A stretch of DNA of 64,000 nucleotides from positions 19,765,085 to 19,829,084 of the forward strand of contig OX463786.1 of the NCBI GenBank assembly GCA_949825025.1, written 5' to 3'. Positions within the stretch are counted from its first letter, which is position 1; every line of letters begins with the position of its first letter. The notes below the pieces were generated by a model. The model had not been told where the DNA came from. It ran no database searches and saw only the letters and a program-made list of their open reading frames with translations. Positions 11,901 to 23,800 of this stretch are shown piece after piece. This DNA comes from Siphlonurus alternatus (lineage: Eukaryota; Arthropoda; Insecta; Ephemeroptera; Siphlonuridae). A program made the position numbers and the translations under genes.

Positions 11901-14900
11901 TAAAGTACCGTGTATCCACAAGATATAACAAATTGCATTTTTATTCATTTTTATTGAGTTTATTCTTCACGCGGCATATTTTAAAAGGAGGGAGTGTTCG
12001 TATTCTGCTTTTAGGCAAAAAGAATTATAGTTCAAATTATATTCAAATATTTTTTATTACCATTCCCAAAAAAGTTGAAAAATGAATATAGTAATAGTAA
12101 TAAAATTATAATACGAATTTGTGTATTAGTTCATTTTAATTCAGAAATTGCATGCATGGCTTTGAAAAACTGAAATGATAAAATTTAATATAATGATCTA
12201 AAATAGTGATTATATAATTTCGATTGACTTCGACAATATACTATGAATTATGACATAAAATTTTCTTATACGTAATAATTGATGAAATACTGTATGCAGT
12301 AGGTCGATATTTCGGCTACTTTAATTCATTACTGGTTCTGACTGCATGGTTCCTTTTTATTAGTACATTGCTTTAGTAATAATATTCATCAGTTTCATCA
12401 TGTCCAATTCATTTATTTAAATAACATTAAATATTTTACGCAATTATATACAAATATTTTAAAAATTATATTTCTTTTATTAACTAAAATTTACAAATAT
12501 TTAAAAAAGAAAATATTTAATTATTTATAATTTAAAAAAATATTTTTTAATAATAATTTAGGTTAAAAAATATTGTAACAACACAATTTAAATTTCTCAA
12601 CATATTAATTCCAATAGAGGTCAAATACACAATCGTTTCGATTCTTGAATTAGTATAATCAGATGAACATAAGGATCATAAAATAATTTATTATTTTCTG
12701 ATTGTGTATTTACGAACAAACCTTATGTACATGTGAGCGTATTTCTGAAGTTTATTTTTAACAAAACACGTACAAAGTGCTTTCTTTCCCTGCTGTCAAC
12801 TTGTTAACTCTGACTAGCTAGTAAAAACTTCAAACAGAGCCAACCAATTTTTTCCGTTCAGTTTTTACACAAAAACAGTTACGTTTTAAAAGTTTATTTT
12901 TGTCGTCACTCGAATAATAAGATTTAAAAAACCATTTACAAATAGGACAAAGCAAAACTATTTTTACATCTATTCTGGTAACATAGTACGTGAAAGAGCA
13001 TTATGTGTAATGGTTTAATGCGGGGTGTCATTTACAAATTTTCACACCGCATTTAATATTTTTTGTGCAATTTTATGCATGCAGTACTCGTATATAATTG
13101 TGTTTTTCAGTTTATAATTAATATTTGTAATGGTAGCAAGTAATATGAATTTATATCATTTATATTTATGATTGAAGAAATTTGGTTATACTTATATAAG
13201 CTTCTGGATAATTCCTGCTGAATTACACTTATTGAAAATAAAATATACAATATAATTTTGATAATGAAAGGTTTCTGGAAATAGTCGAATGGACAACATA
13301 CATGAAAAAATTTATTGCAGAAATGAATAGAGGGTACCAAATTATGCTACTCTGAATTTTTTTCAGATTTTTTTGAGACCCGGAACTATTTTTAAATAAT
13401 TATTGAAAGTCCTGTGATTTCAGTTGGCACCCCTGCAGCCTTAATAAAAAGGATATAGACTGGATGCCTATTGACGCCTCCAGGGGGCGTGGCCGTACTT
13501 TCAATAATTATTTAAAAATAGTTCTGAGGGTCTCAAAAAAATCTGAAAGAATTCAGAGTAGCATAATTTGGTACCCTCTATTCATTTCTGCAGCAATAAA
13601 ATTTTTTCATATATGTTGTCCATTGATGAATTTTCGGGTAGGTGCTCTTCTTAGTTCTTACCTCCATCAAAATAAATTGAAAATCTGCATTTATTTGTCT
13701 CTTGGACTTGCAGCTATACAAGCAATGAATAATTTCGATTTGCTAATCAGTTGGTGTGAAATCATGAAATGTGAATTAGTTTTGAAACAAGTTTTTTTTT
13801 TATTATTACAAAAATAAAACAGTAAATGGTCTACGTCATCATACTGATACTGGTCATTGTGGTTCACAGAACAGCTGGAGCGGTTCAAAGATAGTCTACG
13901 TCACCGCTGATACTGGTCATTGTGGTTCACAGAACAGCTGGAGCGGTTCAAAGATAGTCTACGTCACCGCTGATACTGGTCATTGTGGTTCACAGAGCAG
14001 CTGGAGCGGTTCAACACGCTGTACGTTGGAAAGCTCGAGGCTCGGATGGTTTCGGTGGCGACGCTGCTTGGAAACATCGACAGCAACATCAAGAATCTGC
14101 AGGTCAGTATACCCTGACTCCACGGCACAGTAGGGCACAATTGGGCACAGTTAAGGTTCACAGTTAGGTAAGCTGTAATGCCCATGTGTATCCAGTAGGG
14201 CACAGTGTTTATATTAGGTACCCCAGAGCATCCTAGCTTTCTAAACTTGGCGTAACTTGGCACATTGAATACACTCTTTGAAGTTGTATCGACTATGAAC
14301 TAGAAGGGGCTTAAATGATGCTTTAATTGATATATATAATATCCAACTGATATTTTTTTTCATTAAATAAACTACATTGGCAATATATCTAATTATTATC
14401 AAATTTATTTATTAATTTTGGACTTTGAAAAAATTTATACCCGGATGGTAGCGCCATCTGTTTCTAAAAAATTGAAGTAAGAAAAAAAAAAGCAACATAC
14501 AACATATGATATGGGTGTCATTGTCAACAAAAACAGAGATGCTGTCTCTTTTTTATTGGAAAAGTCTGCTTTGCAGTCTTTAAAGAAGGTAAGAAATATA
14601 TTAAAAAGTATATTGAAATAGCAAAGTTCTTTTTTTTCTAATAAATTGCTTCTTTTTTACAGTGATTTTTACAAATTCTAACATCATGAGAGGCCCTATC
14701 ATAGCTTTTCATTCTCCAGCCCAGCCCGCCCCCTTGAATTCTCTCTTTTCTTTCAACACTGAGGAAGTTATGCCCAGGCTAGCTACTTATGTGGTGAGTT
14801 AAATATTTACAAAATCTTTTCATATGTGTGTTATAATCTCATTTTCATAATTTTACAGGCAATGAATTCAACTCTGCTGCATGAAATGCTGATTAGTGGA

Positions 14901-17900
14901 TTCTATCACCAGACATCATGGCCGCCAATATGCGGGATAGAGACAAAAGAGTTGCAGCTGCTAGCATCAATGTTTTAATTTTTTATGCTAGAGTACTCTG
15001 TTAATTACCATGATAAAATAAAAATATTTAAAAAACTACATTTTTTTAGTAATACGTTAACTTAATTAGCTTTAATGAAATGAAAAAATAAAAAATTAAT
15101 AAGGAGAAGGGGCGGGGGAGAGCTACCAAGTCTAAACCATTGGTCGAACTGTGATTTTCACAGTTCGGCCATTTTGTGAGAATCACAGTTCAGCCAAGTG
15201 TCTTTGACTAGGTACCTCTGTGAATTTCACAATTGCGCCGAAGCACAAGGGGATTCGATTAACAACCGGGCTGCCAAGTTCAAATTACAATGTTAATAGA
15301 ACACAAGATTGAACTTGGCACCTAACTGTGCCCAACTGTGCCGTGGACTTTCTGCTTGGAAAATTACGTTTTGTCATCATTCTCTTAAAAGCTGTAAACT
15401 TTGTGCCTGGAAAGTGTCATTGCATTGTCAAGAATTGTTATATAGCATTGTATTGCTGTAGTATATTTAAATTATTTTATGTAAATTATTATTTTGAAAA
15501 TATTTATATTAAATTAATTTTATTAATTTTTTGAAAAAATTACTTATTTAAAATGATTTTTGATATAATTTTAAGTCTTCAAAATTATTAATGTGTATCT
15601 TTTACTATACATAAAAATTAAACTAAAAAAATAATTATTTATAATTAATATAATAATATAAAAATATATAGTTATAAACCAATGTGTATAATATTATTGT
15701 TGGCAAACATATTTTATTTTCTTAGCACGGTTATTTGATCTCAGGTGATCTGAAGTGAATTAAAAAGTAACTTAAAATAATATAAAATGTACCTACACTG
15801 ATCCACTGAACATTATATAATGACAAAGATTTGCAATTTTGGTGGAATTAAGATCATACCCTGACTCCACGGCACAGTTGGGCACAGTTAGGTGCCAAGT
15901 TCAATCTTGTGTTCTATTAACATTGTAATTTGAACTTGGCAGCCCGGTTGTTAATCCCCTTGTGCTTCGGCGCAATTGTGAAATTCACAGAGGTACCTAT
16001 AGTCAAAGACACTTGGCTGAACTGTGATTCTCACAAAATGGCCGAACTGTGAAAATCACAGTTCGACCAATGGTTTAGACTTGGTAGCTCTCCCCCCCCT
16101 GACTCCACGGCACAGTAGGGCACAATTGGGCACAGTTAAGGTTCACAGTTAGGTAAGCTGTAATGCCCATGAGTATCCAGTAGGGCACAGTGTTTATATT
16201 AGGTACCCCAGAGCATCCTAGCTTTCTAAACTTGGCGTAACTTGGCACATTGAATACACTCTTTGAAGTTGTATCGACTATGAACTAGAAGGGGCTTAAA
16301 TGATGCTTTAATTGATATATATAATATCCAACTGATATTTTTTTTCATTAAATAAACTACATTGGCAATATATCTAATTATTATCAAATTTATTTATTAA
16401 TTTTGGACTTTGAAAAAATTTATACCCGGATGGTAGCGCCATCTGTTTCTAAAAAATTGAAGTAAGAAAAAAAAAAGCAACATACAACATATGATGTGGG
16501 TGTCATTGTCAACAAAAACAGAGATGCTGTCTCTTTTTTATTGGAAAAGTCTGCTTTGCAGTCTTTAAAGAAGGTAAGAAATATATTAAAAAGTATATTG
16601 AAATAGCAAAGTTCTTTTTTTTCTAATAAATTGCTTCTTTTTTACAGTGATTATTACAAATTCTAACATCATGAGAGGCCCTATCATAGCTTTTCATTCT
16701 CCAGCCCAGCCCGCCCCCTTGAATTCTCTCTTTTCTTTCAACACTGAGGAAGTTATGCCCAGGCTAGCTACTTATGTGGTGAGTTAAATATTTACAAAAT
16801 CTTTTCATATGTGTGTTATAATCTCATTTTCATAATTTTACAGGCAATGAATTCAACTCTGCTGCATGAAATGCTGATTAGTGGATTCTATCACCAGACA
16901 TCATGGCCGCCAATATGCGGGATAGAGACAAAAGAGTTGCAGCTGCTAGCATCAATGTTTTAATTTTTTATGCTAGAGTACTCTGTTAATTACCATGATA
17001 AAATGAAAATATTTAAAAAACTACATTTTTTTAGTAATACGTTAACTTAATTAGCTTTAATGAAATGAAAAAATAAAAAATTAATAAGGAGAAGGGGCGG
17101 GGGAGAGCTACCAAGTCTAAACCATTGGTCGAACTGTGATTTTCACAGTTCGGCCATTTTGTGAGAATCACAGTTCAGCCAAGTGTCTTTGACTAGGTAC
17201 CTCTGTGAATTTCACAATTGCGCCGAAGCACAAGGGGATTAACAACCGGGCTGCCAAGTTCAAATTACAATGTTAATAGAACACAAGATTGAACTTGGCA
17301 CCTAACTGTGCCCAACTGTGCCGTGGAGTCAGGGCCGCCCCTTCTCCTTATTAATTTTTTATTTTTTCATTTCATTAAAGCTAATTAAGTTAACGTATTA
17401 CTAAAAAAATGTAGTTTTTTAAATATTTTTATTTTATCATGGTAATTAACAGAGTACTCTAGCATAAAAAATTAAAACATTGATGCTAGCAGCTGCAACT
17501 CTTTTGTCTCTATCCCGCATATTGGCGGCCATGATGTCTGGTGATAGAATCCACTAATCAGCATTTCATGCAGCAGAGTTGAATTCATTGCCTGTAAAAT
17601 TATGAAAATGAGATTATAACACACATATGAAAAGATTTTGTAAATATTTAACTCACCACATAAGTAGCTAGCCTGGGCATAACTTCCTCAGTGTTGAAAG
17701 AAAAGAGAGAATTCAAGGGGGCGGGCTGGGCTGGAGAAAGAAAAGCTATGATAGGGCCTCTCATGATGTTAGAATTTGTAATAATCACTGTAAAAAAGAA
17801 GCAATTTATTAGAAAAAAAAGAACTTTGCTATTTCAATATACTTTTTAATATATTTCTTACCTTCTTTAAAGACTGCAAAGCAGACTTTTCCAATAAAAA

Positions 17901-20766
17901 AGAGACAGCATCTCTGTTTTTGTTGACAATGACACCCATATCATATGTTGTATGTTGCTTTTTTTTTTCTTACTTCAATTTTTTAGAAACAGATGGCGCT
18001 ACCATCCGGGTATAAATTTTTTCAAAGTCCAAAATTAATAAATAAATTTGATAATAATTAGATATATTGCCAATGTAGTTTATTTAATGAAAAAAAATAT
18101 CAGTTGGATATTATATATATCAATTAAAGCATCATTTAAGCCCCTTCTAGTTCATAGTCGATACAACTTCAAAGAGTGTATTCAATGTGCCAAGTTACGC
18201 CAAGTTTAGAAAGCTAGGATGCTCTGGGGTACCTAATTTAAACACTGTGCCCTACTGGATACTCATGGGCATTACAGCTTACCTAACTGTGAACCTTAAC
18301 TGTGCCCAATTGTGCCCTACTGTGCCGTGGAGTCAGGGTATATAAAACAATAATAATAAGAAATCGTTAAATATTAAATAAAATGTTAAATACAATTTAA
18401 GTGTAAATTTATAGACTGCGAGAAAACGCACACAATTAAACAGAACAGATTTAACGTTCTAAACGTTCCTGACTTATTTGTTGTTCCAGGAACGTGCACA
18501 CGTCTGGGACACGTTCCAGCTTCACGTGTCAGCTTGGAACGAACAAATCAAGGCGCTTGACCGCAAAGTGGATCTTCTGAGCAGGTGGGTACAGTATTTT
18601 TTAAATGTAGTTGCCCTGCCTCGAGCTTCACGCTAATAGGGGTATGTCATTTATAAATAAAGACAACAAATATCATTGAGACTGTTTTCAAAATATTTAA
18701 TTCTAATAATGGCGAGGTATAACTCAACTTCTGGCGGTTGAGCCTCAACTATAGCTAAAACAAAATAAACCCTTCTCTAAAATACATTTAGGGTGAACTC
18801 TATTTCAGGGAACAGGAGCGTTTTATGACATTAGACAAGGTGACTCAACTCTTTGCGGTTGAGCCTCAACTTGATAAAGAAAAATTAACCTTTGTCTAAT
18901 ACATTGAGACTGGACTCTTATCATGTACTCCATTTCAGGGGACAGGAGCGATTTGTGACGCTGGATAACAAGGTTACTCAACTCCTTGCGGTTGAGCCTC
19001 AACTCGCTCGGGTCACGGCCAGGCTGGACGAGATGGACTCGAGGATGGTTGGAATGGCGCGAGCGATAGAAGAAAGTGGAGGGGCAGAGTCCACCGCGCC
19101 ACTACTTGGAGAGTTCGCCGCCAGGGGCATGTTAAGCACCCTTAAGGTATTATGGAAACCTAAATTTCATTTTTAATTTTATTTAATTAATATAATCCTA
19201 CATTAATGTTAAGTGAAATACATCTGAGCTAAAGACCATAAGTTTAATTCAATTAATTATAATTTTACAGTGGGGAGCAGTTAAATATAATGTGTTAAAG
19301 AAATTGAATTATTTATAATTTAAAAAACATAAATTATTATAAATGTTTACTTAAAATGTTTTAATTGCTTTTATATAATAATTTTAACTGCATTTACATA
19401 TTATAAATATTTTTTAAAAAATTATAATTAATTTACTTATTGATATTGATAAAAATTGCAATTAAACATGCATGATCCAAATAAAAATTTTGAAATTTAT
19501 ACTTACATTGTAAAGGTACATCACAATTTCATGTAATATAATAATTATTTTTTAAGGCTTAACCTGAGATATTCGGACGAAAAAAGTCGTATCGACAGAT
19601 GTTCTTGAAATTAATTTGGTAGACTTACAACAATTGTCCAAATACTACTGATTTTTTTTAGATTTTTTTAACCGTTGGTTTAATTATAATTAATTTATTC
19701 AAATGTGTATTTTGTATCCTTTCAATGTTAAATTTTTCAATCAACATTGCACAAAAACGGCTCGAGAATTTTTTTAAATTATTACATGGATTAAAAGCTA
19801 ATTTTTTGGACTATTTTTCTGAATTGTTTTCATATATTTCGAACCGTGGCGATGATCGTTTCTGATATGTCCTAAGAAACTTGGCAACGCTCTCAAGGAC
19901 TGTAGTTACCACCCCCTCCTAATCTTTTATTCGCATTACTATTGCAACAGTGTTGTCAGATTTGCAGGTGTAGCCACGCCTCTTGACCTTGACAGACAAA
20001 TTCTCAGGTTATACCTTAAACTTGTCACTTTTAGTCCAGCGAACTAAATTAAAATAATTTATATAAAAATAATTTTTTCATCATGCTCACAAATATTATG
20101 AAATGTGCCTCTTCGTAAACTCTGTACTTGGCAGATTTTCTATACACTCGCTCAGCCTGTTTTTTTTTTTTTTTTTTTTTTTTTTCTTCCAAGGATACAC
20201 CCCTAAGAGCTTACAGCTCGCGGCGGGGTACTGGGTAGGGATATAAGGTAGGGAACGGATAGTGGCCACGGCTTGCATGCTTACGCGTCCCAGCATTCGC
20301 TGAGGTGAGATTGAGGGAACCGTGGAAAACCTCAGTCAGGACGGACACCTCTACTTTTTCTCAGTGGACCAAAGCGATGTCCAAAGCCTGGGGAACCACA
20401 CACAATCAATCAATCAATCAATCGATCAAGAAAATGTACACCACTATAATAGGCAAGTTTATAGTAGATTATATATATATAATATAATCTACTATAAACT
20501 TGCCTATTATAGTGGTGTACATTTTCTTGATCGATTGATTGATTGATTGATTGTGTGTGGTTCCCCAGGCTTTGGACATCGCTTTGGTCCACTGAGAAAA
20601 AGTAGAGGTGTCCGTCCTGACTGAGGTTTTCCACGGTTCCCTCAATCTCACCTCAGCGAATGCTGGGACGCGTAAGCATGCAAGCCGTGGCCACTATCCG
20701 TTCCCTACCTTATATCCCTACCCAGTACCCCGCCGCGAGCTGTAAGCTCTTAGGGGTATATCCTTG

Positions 20767-20809
<43 letters not shown>

Positions 20810-23800
20810 AGGCTGAGCGATCGAGTGTATAGAAAATCTGCCAAGTACAGAGTTTAACCCAGGGACCGCAGGTGTATCCCCGGGGCGTTCCAGGGATACC
20901 CCTCAAACGTCCCTCCGGAGTGCCCCAAGGTGTATCCCCTATTTCCATGCACAAAAGGGTACCCTTAATTGGGGACATTCCAGGGATACACCCTGAAGTC
21001 ATTGCAGGGATACATAGGGTTATATAGCAAATATGCTTATAATTACCAATTAAAAAATGTTTTTATCAATTATAATGATGTTATCAAAGAGAAAGAATAG
21101 CAAAAAAAATTAAAAAACTGACATAGGTGAAACTCGAACTCGGGACCATCAGATTTGAAGTCTGGTGTCTTTACCACTAGGACACATGTCTTCATACTAA
21201 AATGTAGAAAACTTAACTTTATAAACTATAAATTATGAAATCGACATATTTTTGATACTTTAGGATATTTTACAATCTATGGTCTCTTTTATAAATTTTA
21301 ATAATAATAATGAGAAACTTCCAATACGGCACATAAATAATGTTTATCTTCAAATTTTAACAATTTTTTATTTTTTAATTTTTTAGAAAAAAACTACGTC
21401 TCATGAATGACCCCCAGGTGCACTTACGGGACATTCTGTTTACTAATTAAAATTATTCAAAATTGTGATTAAAAATTCAATCAGCTACATACTTAAGCAA
21501 AGAAAATTGTTATTTTACAATTTTCGACAATACCCCCCGTGTGTCCCACAGAGACACCTGCGAGACATTCATCGATAGTTATCAAATTAATCAAAATCTT
21601 CTCATGCTGAAGCTAAACGTTTTAAAATACTATAATTTAACCAATTAAAACCAATATTAAAAAAACAGTAACGTCCTAGGAGTGCACCTGCGGGGCATAC
21701 ATGGGATACCCCTGGTGTATCCCTGCGAGACACTCAAAGGACGTTTGATCCAAAAGTTCAATATAATTGCGTTATATTCTTCTGTGTCCCTTCTACACTA
21801 TAAGTTAAGCAATTCCTAAAAATTTTAAAATTTAAAAAGCATTAAATTAATATAATATAGACCACGGGACATTCGCGGGGCATTGCAAGGACGTTCCGCT
21901 GTGTCCCGGGGATACCCATGCGGTCCCTGATGATTGGTAAAACACAAAACACATAATTTTTAAAAGTACAAGCACAATGTAGAGTCTGCAAGTGTTCCCC
22001 GGCGGGAAAACATTCTGCCACTGTGTTAGAAATTTTTTTTTTTTTTTTTATTAATTGATTGGTTTATATTTTGGGGCAACTGACATATTTTAGTAATGTA
22101 TGCCCTCATTTGAATTTTTTTCTCCGTAACTATTAAAACTATATTTATTTGAAACCATCTCCTACTCCCCTCCCCGTTTAGGTGTCTTCTGATAATGAAT
22201 AAAGAACATTTTTTCCTCTAAAAATTTTTTGATACCAAAAAAGCAAATTCGATATTTTTTATAATATAAGTTTCAATAGGACGGTGGGAACACCGCAAAA
22301 TCAGCTGACTTGAACCGTATTTTTTTAAATTTGCTACTTACATCGACTCTGTTTTCCAGGGTATCGAACGCAAGGTGGACCGTCTGGTTGCTCAGGGCAG
22401 GGCGGAGGAGCGCGCCACTGCTGAGGGCGGCAAGCTGGTGGTGCGCTGTCAGAACCCACCTTCGCTGGAGGCGCTACTGCATGACGTCGCTGCAAAGGTG
22501 GACGTGCTCTTCGACCGTCTGCCCGAGGAGGTGGGATTTTTAACCTTATGTCAGTAGTACTTTAAGGTCAAAATTATATAATATCTTTTTCATGATATTT
22601 GAGGAGTTCAATTTGATGCAATTTTAGACCTTAAGTCAGTAGTACTTTAAGGTCAAAATTATATCTTGAACTCTCTCCTCGTCTAATTCCCTCCTATTTT
22701 CCACCATTTTAGAGGGGAAAATACGAGATTACGTCTTTTTTTCTCTTCTTGAGCATAAAATATTATAAATATTGTATCCATTTCATCCTCACTTTGAGCG
22801 AGGAGGAAATAAGATGTGTTTCTGAGGTAAAAAGATTAAGTTAAGTTAAAGGATGAGTTGAAAATGTTTACATGATTCGTTTGAGCAAGGACCATGATTA
22901 CGATTTTCAATCCTCTTTATTAAATTAATATTAATTATTTTTTTCCTTCCCAAAATAACTTTACATTTGTACATTCACCTCATCCCATGCAGTATACAGT
23001 CAAAGAATGAGATGTTGCTTGAATTTTGACTGTCATATTTATATTAAATGTTTGAAAACGTTTGTGTATTTTTTACAGGGTGAAGTCGGTATTAAAAGAT
23101 ACAATTTTTCATTTATTTTATAGGATATAATATTTTTATTACAAGAAAACTCCCTCTTGACTTCTTTGTGGAGTTAAAATTTTTTTTGCAAGAGAAATTT
23201 GTTAGCAACAAATAAAAAAAAATTTCGTGACATACGTACACCGGCTTGATTTGAGGTAGTGACAATATGGGCCTGCGTGAGACTTCGGATGCCTCTTTCG
23301 TCAATGACCTTGAACTCTGTCACAATGACCTTGTTACAGGGTGAGGGCGAGCTGAGGTCAGGGGACAACACTGCCCTGGGCAAAGCCTTCCGACGCCTGG
23401 CCTCGCCTCTAAGACGGACCTGGCGCGCCCTGGAGAGCGTAGAGAAGGCCGTGAGAGGCTCCGAGGAGACGAGCTCCGTCCTTCGTCAGGGTCAGAGGGA
23501 AATCCTCAGCCTGGCCAACAGAACCCTGGCACAAGCGCTGCAGGTGAGGGGGTGCCCTTGTCCCTCAAGGTGCCTGAAGAATCTATATGTTGTTGGTAGA
23601 GAGTTTGAGAGTGCAGGTTTTTTTGTTTCTTTTACTGAAATAATAGGGGAAAGTTTTCAATGATTTTGTATTAAATTCTTCATCGTAATTCCAATTCAAT
23701 TTTACTATTTATTGTGATGTTTCTCCAATACTTAATACCACATTTCATTAGTGTCCTGTATGTTTTATATTTATAGAAAGAGACGCAGAATATGATTTTG

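Larger units (their letters stand above)
15856..18340 (-). mobile_element. Second copy of the 1.2-kb TIR element, inverted and split by copy B
   Basis: On the minus strand this copy runs 18338-17335 and resumes 16096-15858. Its ends CCCTGACT...AGTCAGGG are bordered by TA on both sides ('catacCCTGACT' and 'AGTCAGGGtata'), consistent with a TA target duplication. It is interrupted inside a C-rich tract by a full forward copy. Confidence 0.75.

Noticed and set aside
21119..21190. A genuine selenocysteine tRNA
   Set aside because: The anticodon loop fits, but length (about 72 nt), missing long variable arm and T-stem mismatches do not.
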